Translations under genes and position numbers: made by a program
The notes under the pieces: model-generated
The model's database searches: none
Told to the model about the DNA's origin: nothing
The model's input: the letters and a program-made list of their open reading frames with translations, nothing else
NCBI RefSeq assembly: GCF_900188115.1
Contig: NZ_FZNW01000024.1
Location: 1-43,464 of the forward strand
Length of the DNA: 43,464 bases
Direction of reading: 5' to 3'
Origin: Haloechinothrix alba
Lineage (GTDB): Bacteria; Actinomycetota; Actinomycetes; Mycobacteriales; Pseudonocardiaceae
Part shown: piece by piece, positions 8,023 to 15,600 of the stretch
Layout: the number at the start of each line of letters is the position of its first letter
Numbering within the stretch: position 1 is the first letter of the stretch

Positions 8023-9501
8023 TCACACCACTGTCGCGGCCGTGGCCGTCGCGGCATGCCGTCCGGCGCGCCGCCCGAAGAACGATGCCTCACCGAGCTG
8101 GGTACCCGATGAGTAGCCGGCGCCGTCGTAGGCGATATTGGATGCGCACGCACCGACAGCGTACGCGCCGGGAATGGCCGACCCGTCCGTCCTGAGAAGC
8201 TGCCCGTCCACCGTTACCCGCAGGCCACCCATGGTGAATCCGCTGTAGAAGGCCTTGCCCGGCGTGAAGTCGTAGGCGCCGTACGGAGGTGTGTCGAGCG
8301 GGACGACGTACTCGGAGGCCTTGCCGAAACCAGGATCCGCACCGGATCGGGCAGAGGCGTTGTAGTCAGCCATCGTCCTGGCGAGGGCGCCTGCCGGGAT
8401 GCCAAGACCTTCTTCCATCTCCTCCAAGGTCTCCCAACCATCCACCAAGGACTGGAATCCGTAGTGCGGCCGGGCCATCGTCGCGGAGTCGAGGATCAGA
8501 TAGGCGGTCTGGTCCGGCTGGTCGAACACGTACGAGGCGACTCTGCCGTGGTACGAGTCCTCGTTGACGAAACGCTCTCCGTGTTTGTTGACGACGATGC
8601 CCTTGAGAAGCTCCTCCGGCGGGTAGAAGGGAGACGTGAAGAACGCTCCGTCCATGTGCTCCGCGACCCCGCCGACCGACTCCCCGAGACGAATGCCGAG
8701 CCCGTCGTCGTAGGAGTTTCCCAGCGGCATCCCCTTGCTCATGAGTGCGGTGAGCCGAGGCGCGTAGGCCGAAACCATCTCGGAGTTGAGTACGAACCCG
8801 CCTGCGGCAAGCACCACCGCACGTGCCCGGATGGCACCGGTCTGACCGAACCGCTTCCACGTGACGCCGGTGACGTCACCGTCCGACCCCACGACCAGCC
8901 CCGTGGCAGCGGTGTCGAAGCGCACCTCCACGCCCAGGTCGTCGAGTCGATCCAGGGCCAGGTCGAGAACGAACGCCGCTCCACCGGTGTCCCCGGCGAT
9001 CGGCGGTTTGTGCCCGCGTGGCGCCGGTGCCGCGTGCTCGTTGAACGGCCAGCACTTCTCGTTGCCCGTATACATCAACCCTTCGGTGCCGGGTTGCACC
9101 ACGGCCTTGCCGGGATAGTACGAGCGTTCGAAGGAGAACCCGAGCGACTCCAGCCAGTGGAAGTGCTCGACGCTGCCCTCGCAGTACGCCTCGATCTTCT
9201 CGGGGGCACACTCGGGCGACATCGCCCGCAGGTACTTCGCCATCTCCTCTGGCGTGTCATCGAATCCCGCAGCCTCCTGCAGCGGGGTTCCCCCGCCGAG
9301 ATAGAAGTGCCCACCGGCCATGGCTGTCGTACAGGTGAGCCTGCCACCTCGATCGATCACCAGCACTCGTGAGCCCGCGGCGGCCGCTTCGAGCGCGGCA
9401 CTCGCACCGCCCATGCCCGCGCCCACCACGAGCACATCAACCTCATCCGACCAGGTGTGCAACTCGTCCGCGCTGGTCGGCGTCGGGATCTCTGTCACCA
9501 T
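8023..9501 (-). CDS. FAD-binding dehydrogenase, KstD/fumarate-reductase-like
   Basis: A 492-residue flavoprotein of the FAD_binding_2 family that contains 3-ketosteroid delta1-dehydrogenase (KstD), 3-ketosteroid delta4-dehydrogenases and fumarate reductases. The FAD motif VVGAGMGGASAALEAAAAG lies near residue 25, ARAVVLAAGGFVLN near 225, and the C-terminal flavin segment is AYAVGACASNIAYDGAGYSS, followed by GTQLGEASFFGRRAG. The C-terminus differs from the usual KstD Tyr/Gly-rich end, so it is probably not the main KstD. ATG 9501. A perfect KstR-type box with an overlapping -10 (TATTAT, 9516-9511) is only 13 bp upstream, giving an almost leaderless transcript. A steroid substrate is inferred. 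Confidence 0.82.
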   Translation of the reverse strand: MVTEIPTPTSADELHTWSDEVDVLVVGAGMGGASAALEAAAAGSRVLVIDRGGRLTCTTAMAGGHFYLGGGTPLQEAAGFDDTPEEMAKYLRAMSPECAPEKIEAYCEGSVEHFHWLESLGFSFERSYYPGKAVVQPGTEGLMYTGNEKCWPFNEHAAPAPRGHKPPIAGDTGGAAFVLDLALDRLDDLGVEVRFDTAATGLVVGSDGDVTGVTWKRFGQTGAIRARAVVLAAGGFVLNSEMVSAYAPRLTALMSKGMPLGNSYDDGLGIRLGESVGGVAEHMDGAFFTSPFYPPEELLKGIVVNKHGERFVNEDSYHGRVASYVFDQPDQTAYLILDSATMARPHYGFQSLVDGWETLEEMEEGLGIPAGALARTMADYNASARSGADPGFGKASEYVVPLDTPPYGAYDFTPGKAFYSGFTMGGLRVTVDGQLLRTDGSAIPGAYAVGACASNIAYDGAGYSSGTQLGEASFFGRRAGRHAATATAATVV

Positions 9502-9514
9502 CGCTCCATCATAA

Positions 9515-9528
9515 TAGAACTTGTTCTA
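9515..9528. promoter_or_regulatory. KstR-type operator, FAD dehydrogenase promoter
   Basis: TAGAACTTGTTCTA, a full match to TNNAACNNGTTNNA. On the minus strand it overlaps the -10 TATTAT, nine bases before the ATG at 9501. Confidence 0.85.
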
Positions 9529-9794
9529 CATCGCCAGGCAGGCCGGAGGCCGGCGGGTCACGAACACCCACCCCGGGACACCGAGTTGCGGCCCACGTCA
9601 ACGGAACGCGCACACGCCACGACCCAACGTCACCCGGACAACCACCGGGACTCGCCCAGGTGCCGGTGAACCCGCTATTGGACAACTGCCCAGATAGCTG
9701 TACAGTAAACTGTCGTGCGCACGAACCCGTGATCACCACCCGGCGCGAGATCACAAGCGGCTTCGAAGGGACCGCCGATGGCATTCCGTATGGA
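9529..9794. other. Non-coding part of the 309-bp divergent gap
   Basis: No gene is visible here. Near 9678-9706 there is a plausible plus-strand promoter: TTGGAC, a 17-bp spacer, then TACAGT. Overlapping it is a small palindrome, ACAGTAAACTGT, at 9702-9713. It could be a second, KstR-independent promoter for the LLM gene or the site of another regulator. Confidence 0.35.
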
Positions 9795-9808
9795 TGCAAC
9801 ACGTTCTA
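9795..9808. promoter_or_regulatory. KstR-type operator, LLM gene promoter
   Basis: TGCAACACGTTCTA fits TNNAACNNGTTNNA. The last two bases start TAGCAT (9807-9812), a -10 element seven bases before ATG 9820, which predicts a leaderless mRNA. Confidence 0.8.
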
Positions 9809-9819
9809 GCATGGCTCCC

Positions 9820-10737
9820 ATGCGGCACGGAATCGTCTTGTTCACCAGCGACCGCGGGATCACACCCTCCGTGGCCGCCAAGGCGGCGGAGGACAACGGC
9901 TTCGACACCTTCTACGTCCCGGAACACACGCACATCCCCACCAGGCGGGCGGCCGCGCATCCTGGCACGGGAGACGAGAGCCTTCCGGACGATCGGTACA
10001 TGCGCACTCTCGACCCGTGGGTATCGCTCGCGACGGCCGCAGCGGTCACCTCCCGCATCCGGCTGGCCACGGCCGTGGCGCTGCCCGTCGAGTCCGACCC
10101 GATCACGCTCGCCAAGACCATCGCGTCCCTCGATCACCTCTCCGGCGGGCGCGTGACGGTCGGCGCGGGGTTCGGGTGGAACACCGACGAGCTCAGCGAC
10201 CACCGTGTCCCGGCAGGCAGGCGGCGCACCGTGCTCCGCGAGTACCTCGACGCGATGCGCGCGCTCTGGAACCAGGAAGAGGCCTCCTACGACGGCGAGT
10301 TCGTCTCCTTCGGACCGTCGTGGGCCTGGCCCAAGCCGGTCCAGCCCCAGCCGCCCGTGCTCATCGGCGCGGGCGGCGGGCCGAAGACGTTCGCGTGGAT
10401 CGCGGCCAACGCCGACGGGTGGATCACCACACCCCTCGAGCAGGACATCACCGGCAAGGTCGACGCGCTGCACGACAACTGGCGGGCAGCGGGCCGCGCG
10501 GGTCATCCGGAGATCGTCGTGCTCGCTGCCGTGAAGCCCTCGGCCGAGGACATCGCCACCTGGGAGCGTATCGGCGTCACCGAGATCATCTGGGGACTGC
10601 CGGACAAGTCCGAGGACGAGGTGATCTCCTTCCTCGGCAGGCACGCGCGGCGCCTGGGACTGACGTCCGACGAGGGCGCCGCGACCGCAGCCGAGGCGAG
10701 CGCCACCGGTCATGCCGAGCGTTCCGGTAGCCGGTAG
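9820..10737 (+). CDS. Luciferase-like F420-dependent oxidoreductase
   Basis: A 305-residue member of the luciferase-like family, in the F420-dependent subgroup. RHGIVLFTSDRGITPSVAAK at the N-terminus, TFYVPEHTHIP near residue 28 and the GRVTVGAGFGWNTDEL segment near 110-125 are typical. In-frame ATGs occur at 9778, 9811 and 9820. The operator and -10 element occupy 9795-9812, so 9820 is the likely, leaderless start. M. tuberculosis has F420-type enzymes in its KstR regulon (for example Rv3520c), which makes a steroid substrate likely but unproven. It is divergent from the KstD-like gene. Confidence 0.85.
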   Translation: MRHGIVLFTSDRGITPSVAAKAAEDNGFDTFYVPEHTHIPTRRAAAHPGTGDESLPDDRYMRTLDPWVSLATAAAVTSRIRLATAVALPVESDPITLAKTIASLDHLSGGRVTVGAGFGWNTDELSDHRVPAGRRRTVLREYLDAMRALWNQEEASYDGEFVSFGPSWAWPKPVQPQPPVLIGAGGGPKTFAWIAANADGWITTPLEQDITGKVDALHDNWRAAGRAGHPEIVVLAAVKPSAEDIATWERIGVTEIIWGLPDKSEDEVISFLGRHARRLGLTSDEGAATAAEASATGHAERSGSR

Positions 10738-10783
10738 CGGGTGCCGGGTACGGGCGACCCCGCCCCGGAGCCCATCCTCGGGT

Positions 10784-11269
10784 CTACGGCCGTGGTTCGA
10801 GGATCACCACGGGGATCTCACGATCGGTCCATGACTGGTAGCTGGCGAAGTCCGCGTACATCTCCACGAGCCGGCGCCAGAGACTCTCCCGCTCCTGCCC
10901 TGACGCGGTACGCGCGCGCACCGCCCGGACCTCGCCGTTGACCTGGACCCGGGTGTCGGGGTCGGCACGCAGGTTGAAATACCACTGTGGATGGCTCGGC
11001 AGGCCACCCTGCGAGGCGACCACGACGAGGTTGTCCCCGTCCGGCATGTACAGCAGCGGGATGGTGAACACCGTGCCGGACTTGCGTCCTCTGTGGTCGA
11101 GCAACAGGGTGTCGACGGGCTTGCGGAAGGCGGCTCCGATGCGCCACTTGCCGCCCAACCGCCCGTTGGTCCGCCGGTACAGCCACACCTGCGCCCTGCT
11201 CATTCTCTTGATGATCTTGGGCACGAGTGGCGAGTCCAGCCCTTTCGGGCGCGGTTTGACGTTAACCAT
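10784..11269 (-). CDS. Ddn-like deazaflavin (F420)-dependent nitroreductase family protein
   Basis: A 161-residue protein of the split-beta-barrel family of F420H2-dependent reductases (Ddn, Rv1558, Rv3547 type). The GRKSG motif at 61-65, the PLLYMPDGDNLVVVAS strand pair and PQWYFNLRADP at 94-104 match the family's F420-binding region. ATG 11269 is used; it follows the stop of the upstream unknown gene by 2 bp, and no clear Shine-Dalgarno is seen, so it is probably translationally coupled. Members reduce quinones or enones in vivo; with a KstR-type promoter ahead of the operon, reduction of a steroid enone is an attractive but unproven role. Confidence 0.85.
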   Translation of the reverse strand: MVNVKPRPKGLDSPLVPKIIKRMSRAQVWLYRRTNGRLGGKWRIGAAFRKPVDTLLLDHRGRKSGTVFTIPLLYMPDGDNLVVVASQGGLPSHPQWYFNLRADPDTRVQVNGEVRAVRARTASGQERESLWRRLVEMYADFASYQSWTDREIPVVILEPRP

Positions 11270-11271
11270 GA

Positions 11272-12495
11272 TCAACCAATCGGCGTGATGGGTAGGGAAT
11301 GGCGTGGCTCGAACTCGAACGAGGATCCCGTGCTCAGCCGGGTCACAGCCACCTCGCCGAACTCCTCGGCGGGTTCGTCGCGCTCGACGACACGGCAGCT
11401 CCACTCCGACTCGTCTCCCTCGACGAGCACGTCGAGGTGGGGGTCAACGGCACGCACGATCGCCTGGAGCGGCTCGACGGCCCGCGGTCCGCACCGCGTG
11501 ATCCAGGCGCCGTCGTCATGAGCCGGTGAGCGCCGGACGGTGAACCCGTCGCCCGTGAACTCCGCGGCGACGTAGGCAGCAGGGTTCAGCAACGGGTGCA
11601 GCCGGAGCACGGCTACCGCACCGGTGACGCCTCCGGGAAGCCGCAGCGCGCGGTGGATGCGCTCCGCCCCGATCCCGGCGATACCGCGCAGCTGCTTCGC
11701 ACCCACCTCCGCGGCACCGTCCGGCTCCAGCCGCGCCGAGACCGCACGGCCGAAACCGAGATTGAGCAGGTGCATCTGCAGGCATACCTCGTCGGCGATC
11801 CGTGCCAGCGCGGAGCGCGAGAACGCGGCGAAGTCCAGGTCGCTGAGCAGCGGGCCCGAGTAGTCGGACATGCCCTCCTCGGCCTCCTCGATCGGGTCGA
11901 GCACGATCGAGGCCGCGTGCGTATCCCTGTTCCGCGTACACCCGACCGACTCGCCCACAGGCTCGTGCGATTCGTCGATCGTCACCGTCCACATGCAATG
12001 CGGCTGCCGGTCCGGTGGCGTGCGCGGCGGCCGGTGCACGGGCCGCACCTGTGCCTTCGGGTTGGTGGCGACCGCCGTGGCGTCGAACGTGGGGTCCTCG
12101 ATGTCATGGCACATCCCCTTGACGTACGCATCACCCATCGGCTCGACATCCATCAACGCGCCGCAGTGGTCCAGGTGGAACGTGCCGTGGTTCGGGTCGG
12201 TCACGTGATAGCGGAAGTCCATGAACTGCGGTGGCGCGCCGATGTCGAGCTGCAGGCCCTTGAAGATCGTCACGACGTCGGTGCCCTGGAAGTTCAACGC
12301 CCGCTGCATCCGTGCGGTGTAGATCGGGCTGGCGGCCATCCACTCCTCGATCGCCACCCGGAGCATCCCTTCACGACCGAGCGAGGAGATACACCACGCC
12401 ATCCCGGACCGGTCGATCAGCTGCCCCATGAGGAGCAGCTCCGGCACGAGCGTGGCGAGCTCACCCCGCTCGAGATCGCGATACCTGCTAACCAT
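11272..12495 (-). CDS. Conserved protein of unknown function in the sterol regulon
   Basis: A 407-residue protein I cannot place in a named family. It begins MVSRYRDLERGELATLVPEL. The central part is rich in His, Cys and Asp (around FHLDHCGALMDVEPMGDAY and KGMCHDIEDPTFDATAV). It has no signal peptide or membrane segment. A second half starting around MSDYSGPLLSDLDFAAFS looks like a separate domain. ATG 12495 lies six bases after a TATTAT -10 overlapping a KstR-type box, predicting a leaderless transcript. It is coupled to the Ddn-like gene (2-bp gap). The clustered His/Cys/Asp residues suggest metal binding or an enzyme active site; this is inference. Confidence 0.8.
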   Translation of the reverse strand: MVSRYRDLERGELATLVPELLLMGQLIDRSGMAWCISSLGREGMLRVAIEEWMAASPIYTARMQRALNFQGTDVVTIFKGLQLDIGAPPQFMDFRYHVTDPNHGTFHLDHCGALMDVEPMGDAYVKGMCHDIEDPTFDATAVATNPKAQVRPVHRPPRTPPDRQPHCMWTVTIDESHEPVGESVGCTRNRDTHAASIVLDPIEEAEEGMSDYSGPLLSDLDFAAFSRSALARIADEVCLQMHLLNLGFGRAVSARLEPDGAAEVGAKQLRGIAGIGAERIHRALRLPGGVTGAVAVLRLHPLLNPAAYVAAEFTGDGFTVRRSPAHDDGAWITRCGPRAVEPLQAIVRAVDPHLDVLVEGDESEWSCRVVERDEPAEEFGEVAVTRLSTGSSFEFEPRHSLPITPIG

Positions 12496-12505
12496 CCAAC
12501 CATAA

Positions 12506-12519
12506 TAGAACATGTTCTC
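12506..12519. promoter_or_regulatory. KstR-type operator (one mismatch), unknown-Ddn operon
   Basis: TAGAACATGTTCTC differs from TNNAACNNGTTNNA only at the last base. On the minus strand it reads into TATTAT (12507-12502), followed by GGTTGG and then the ATG. Confidence 0.75.
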
Positions 12520-12545
12520 GTTCCGCCGACAGTCCCGAACGGGTA

Positions 12546-12677
12546 GGAGCCGAATGTGACACCGGGCTCCCTAGATGGAACCGAGGTCACCTTGGGCTCC
12601 TACGACCCCGCGCCAGCCGGAAAGCGCCGAAGGTGACCTCGGTTCCATAGAGGGAGCCGAACGTGACATTCGGCTCC
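12546..12677. repeat. Nested inverted-repeat element after hsaF
   Basis: A large imperfect cruciform. The inner arms 12567-12593 and 12630-12656 pair over 27 bases with few mismatches (core GGAACCGAGGTCACCTT). The outer arms GGAGCCGAATGT (12547-12558) and ACATTCGGCTCC (12666-12677) pair exactly. It shares sequence with the hairpins at 38861-38879 and 39453-39509, so it belongs to a dispersed repeat family. It lies between the end of hsaF and the operator of the next operon. Confidence 0.75.
12656..12674 (-). terminator. Hairpin terminator of hsaG-hsaF
   Basis: GCCGAA and TTCGGC form a 6-bp stem with a 7-base loop, starting 10 bp past the hsaF stop codon. It is nearly identical to the hairpin at 38861-38879 after fadD17. 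Confidence 0.55.
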
Positions 12678-12683
12678 ACCACC

Positions 12684-13736
12684 TCAGGGGGTTGCTGCGG
12701 TGGCAGGCTCGCGTTCGGCGAGGATCTCCAGGGCGATGTCGATGATCATGTCTTCCTGGCCGCCGACGTAGCGGCGCTCGCCGCAGCGGTAGAGGATCTC
12801 GTGCGCGGGGACGCCGTACCGCTCGGCGGCACGCTCGGCGTGCAGCAGGAACGAGGAGTACACGCCCGCGTAGCCCTGCACGATCGAGGAGCGGTCCATC
12901 ACAGGCAGGCGCGTGATGAACGGTTTCACCACGTTCTCCGCGGCGTCCATCAGCCCGTCCTTGTCGACCCCGGTGCGCGCGCCGATCCGGTCGAACGTCG
13001 CCGCGAGCACCTCGGTCGGCGAGTTGCCCGCGCCCGCGCCGAGCGCGACGAGCGACCCGTCGATCTGCCGCGCACCCGCCCGGTAGCACAGCACGGAGTT
13101 CGCAACCCCGAAGCTGAGGTTCTGGTGCCCGTGGTAACCGACCTGCGCGTCCGTACCGAGCTCGTCGACAAGCGCGGCAACCCGGTCCGATGCGTCCTCC
13201 AGCACGAGCGCGCCCGCCGAGTCGACGACGTAGACGCACTGGCAGCCTGCGTCGGCCATGATCCTGGCCTGCTTGGCCAGGTCCTCCGGCGAGGACATAT
13301 GCGACAGCATCAGGAACCCGACCGTCTCCAGGCCCAGATCCCGCGCCGCCTGGAAGTGCTGGATCGACACGTCCGCCTCGGTGCAGTGCGTGGCGATCCG
13401 CACCGCGCCCGCACCGAGATCGGCAGCGGCGCGCAGGTCGGTGACCGTGCCGAGGCCGGGAAGTAGCAGCACCGCGATCGTGGCACCGGAAGCCTCCTCC
13501 ACCGCTGCCGAGATCAGCTGCTTCTCGTCGACCAGCGAGAACCCGTAGTTGAACGTGGAGCCGCCGAGCCCGTCGCCGTGCGTCACCTCGATCAACGACA
13601 CCCCTGAGGAGTCCAGCGCGCGCACCGTGTCGCGCACGTGCTGCTCGGTGAACTGGTGCGCCATCGCGTGGCTGCCGTCGCGCAGCGTGGTGTCCACGAT
13701 CCGCACGTCCCGCTCGACGTCGTCCCACATGCTCAT
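12684..13736 (-). CDS. hsaF: 4-hydroxy-2-oxovalerate/4-hydroxy-2-oxohexanoate aldolase
   Basis: A 350-residue pyruvate-specific class II aldolase (HsaF/BphI/DmpG family). In steroid A/B-ring degradation it splits 4-hydroxy-2-oxohexanoate to pyruvate and propanal. Arg19 and Asp20 in [10 protein letters not shown], His23, and metal ligands His202 and His204 in [11 protein letters not shown] are present. It starts at the ATG overlapping the hsaG stop as ATGA, which implies translational coupling, as expected for an aldolase that channels aldehyde to its dehydrogenase partner. Length agrees with the family. The hydratase partner lies 10 kb away on the opposite strand. Confidence 0.93.
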   Translation of the reverse strand: MSMWDDVERDVRIVDTTLRDGSHAMAHQFTEQHVRDTVRALDSSGVSLIEVTHGDGLGGSTFNYGFSLVDEKQLISAAVEEASGATIAVLLLPGLGTVTDLRAAADLGAGAVRIATHCTEADVSIQHFQAARDLGLETVGFLMLSHMSSPEDLAKQARIMADAGCQCVYVVDSAGALVLEDASDRVAALVDELGTDAQVGYHGHQNLSFGVANSVLCYRAGARQIDGSLVALGAGAGNSPTEVLAATFDRIGARTGVDKDGLMDAAENVVKPFITRLPVMDRSSIVQGYAGVYSSFLLHAERAAERYGVPAHEILYRCGERRYVGGQEDMIIDIALEILAEREPATAATP

Positions 13737-14653
13737 ACCCGCACCGCCGTGTCCTTGTCGATGATCTTGCTGGCGAGCTGCTCCCCGACCTGGGAGGCGG
13801 CCGCCGTCATGATGTCCAGGTTGCCCGCGTAGGTCGGCAGGTAGTCGCCGTTGCCCGCCACCTCGAGGAACACGGCGACCCGCGCGCGGTCGCCCCAGCC
13901 GGGCCGCGGGTCGTCGTACTGCGGTTCCGCCTTGAGGGTGTAGCCCGGAACGTACTCCTGCACGTCCCGCACCATCCGCCGGATCGAGTCGGTGATCGCG
14001 TCCCGGTCGGCGGCGGGGTCGATCGCGCAGAACACCGTGTCGCGCATGATCATCGGTGGCTCGACCGGGTTGATGATGATGATCGCCTTGCCGCTGTCCG
14101 CGCCGCCGACCGTCTCGGTGCCGTGCGCGGTGGTCTCGGTGAACTCGTCGATGTTGGCCCGCGTCCCCGGCCCGGCCGAGCGGGAGGACACCGAGGCCAC
14201 GATCTCCGCGTACGGAACCGGGGTCACCCGCGAGACCGCGTGCACGATCGGGATGGTCGCCTGCCCACCGCAGGTGATCATGTTGACGTTGGGAGCGTCC
14301 AGCTGGTCCGAGATGTTGACCACCGGGCAGGTGAACGGTCCCAACGCGGCGGGCGTGAGATCCACGGCCTGGATACCGGCGTCGGCGTAGCGCGGCGCGT
14401 TCGCAGCGTGCGCCTTCGCCGACGTCGCCTCGAACACCAGGTCCGGCACCTCCGGCTGGGACAGCAGCCAGTCGACCCCCTCGGCCGAGGTCCGCACGCC
14501 CAGCTCGGCGGCGCGCGCGAGACCGTCGGACTCGGGGTCGACACCGACCATGTAGCGCACCTCGACGTTGCCGCTGCGGCGCAGCTTGGCGAGCAGGTCG
14601 GTGCCGATGTTGCCGGAGCCGACGATCGCGGCGACGGCCTTGCCGTCATGCAT
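13733..14653 (-). CDS. hsaG: Acetaldehyde/propanal dehydrogenase (acylating)
   Basis: A 306-residue acylating aldehyde dehydrogenase (HsaG/BphJ/DmpF family) that oxidises the aldehyde from HsaF to acetyl- or propionyl-CoA with NAD and CoA. The NAD motif is [12 protein letters not shown] at 10-21, the catalytic cysteine is Cys128 in [11 protein letters not shown], and the dimer and aldolase-contact C-terminal half is complete. ATG 14653 gives the normal family N-terminus. It overlaps hsaF by 4 bp. The IclR gene starts 72 bp upstream in the opposite direction, and no KstR-type box is visible in that gap, so this pair may be controlled by the IclR protein. Confidence 0.93.
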   Translation of the reverse strand: MHDGKAVAAIVGSGNIGTDLLAKLRRSGNVEVRYMVGVDPESDGLARAAELGVRTSAEGVDWLLSQPEVPDLVFEATSAKAHAANAPRYADAGIQAVDLTPAALGPFTCPVVNISDQLDAPNVNMITCGGQATIPIVHAVSRVTPVPYAEIVASVSSRSAGPGTRANIDEFTETTAHGTETVGGADSGKAIIIINPVEPPMIMRDTVFCAIDPAADRDAITDSIRRMVRDVQEYVPGYTLKAEPQYDDPRPGWGDRARVAVFLEVAGNGDYLPTYAGNLDIMTAAASQVGEQLASKIIDKDTAVRV

Positions 14654-14725
14654 AGGACACCTCACGTCACGGAGTTTGACTCGACACCCTTCACACTTCC
14701 CCGGGCCACCCGGCACACTCAACAC

Positions 14726-15493
14726 ATGCGTGCCGCTGAGCGGAACGACCCGCAGGAGAGCAGCCCGTCGACGACGGCGCGCATCACCGCGCTGCTCACC
14801 GCCTTCCGCCCTGGGGACGACGCGCTCGGGGTGTCCGAGCTCGCCAGGCGCACCGGCCTGCCCAAGACCAGCACCCACCGCCTCGTCCGGCACATGCTCG
14901 CCAACGGCCTGCTCGAGCGCGACGGCGAGGCCGTGCGGCTCGGGCTGCGGCTGTTCGAGATCGGGCAGCTGGCCACCCGGCAGCGCGGGCTGGTCGACGC
15001 GGCCCGGCCGCACCTGGCCGACCTGCGGGAAGCCACGCACAACACGGTGCATCTGGCCGTCCTGGAAGGCACCGAGGTCGTCTACCTCGACGTGCTGCGC
15101 GGGCCGGACGCCCCGCGGCTGCCGTCCCGGATCGGGGGGCGCTTTCCCGCGCACGCCACCGGGGTCGGCAAGGCGATCCTGGCCTACTCCGCCGCGAACG
15201 TGCTCGACACCGTGCTGGCGGCAGGGCTGAGGCCGGTCAGCAAGAAGACCATCACCTCACCTGCCGTGCTTCGCAACCAGCTCGCGCGGATCCGCGACTC
15301 GGGGATCGCCTACGACCGCGAGGAGTCCGGTGTCGGCGTGGTCTGCGCGGCGGGCCCGCTTCTGGACGGTGCCGGGCGGGCGGTCGCGGCGATCTCCATC
15401 TCCGGCTGGAGCAACCGGATGCGCACCGACCGGATCGCGCCTGCCGTACGCACCGCGGCGCTCACGCTGTCCCGCACGGTCACGCTGCGCTGA
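14726..15493 (+). CDS. IclR-family transcriptional regulator
   Basis: A 255-residue IclR regulator. The winged helix-turn-helix is at about 28-60 ([20 protein letters not shown]) and the effector domain starts near 90, including [20 protein letters not shown] and a late [23 protein letters not shown] 14726 is used; no clear Shine-Dalgarno precedes it, so it may be leaderless. Because it is divergent from hsaG-hsaF, with only 72 bp between them, local control of these genes by an aromatic or dienoate intermediate is a reasonable guess. Confidence 0.88.
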   Translation: MRAAERNDPQESSPSTTARITALLTAFRPGDDALGVSELARRTGLPKTSTHRLVRHMLANGLLERDGEAVRLGLRLFEIGQLATRQRGLVDAARPHLADLREATHNTVHLAVLEGTEVVYLDVLRGPDAPRLPSRIGGRFPAHATGVGKAILAYSAANVLDTVLAAGLRPVSKKTITSPAVLRNQLARIRDSGIAYDREESGVGVVCAAGPLLDGAGRAVAAISISGWSNRMRTDRIAPAVRTAALTLSRTVTLR

Positions 15494-15556
15494 CCGGGAC
15501 CGGCCACCGTCGCCCCTGCCGGGCCGGTTCGGCGGTCACCGGGTCGTCACGCGGTT

Positions 15557-15573
15557 CCCCGCGCCGCGCGGGG
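15557..15573 (+). terminator. Weak GC palindrome after the IclR gene
   Basis: CCCCGCGC, one base, GCGCGGGG: a perfect palindrome 63 bp past the IclR stop. The loop is too short for full pairing and no T-tract follows, so the terminator call is tentative. Confidence 0.3.
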
Positions 15574-15600
15574 CGAGCGCCCGCGGGCTACGGTCCCGGT

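Noticed and set aside
8023-9501. Calling this gene kstD outright.
   Set aside because: The FAD fold fits, but the C-terminal GAGYSSGTQLGEASFF differs from the usual KstD end, so a related substrate or reaction is as likely.
9778-9819. Earlier ATG starts (9778, 9811) for the second LLM gene.
   Set aside because: They fall before or inside the operator and -10 element, so they could not be translated from that promoter.
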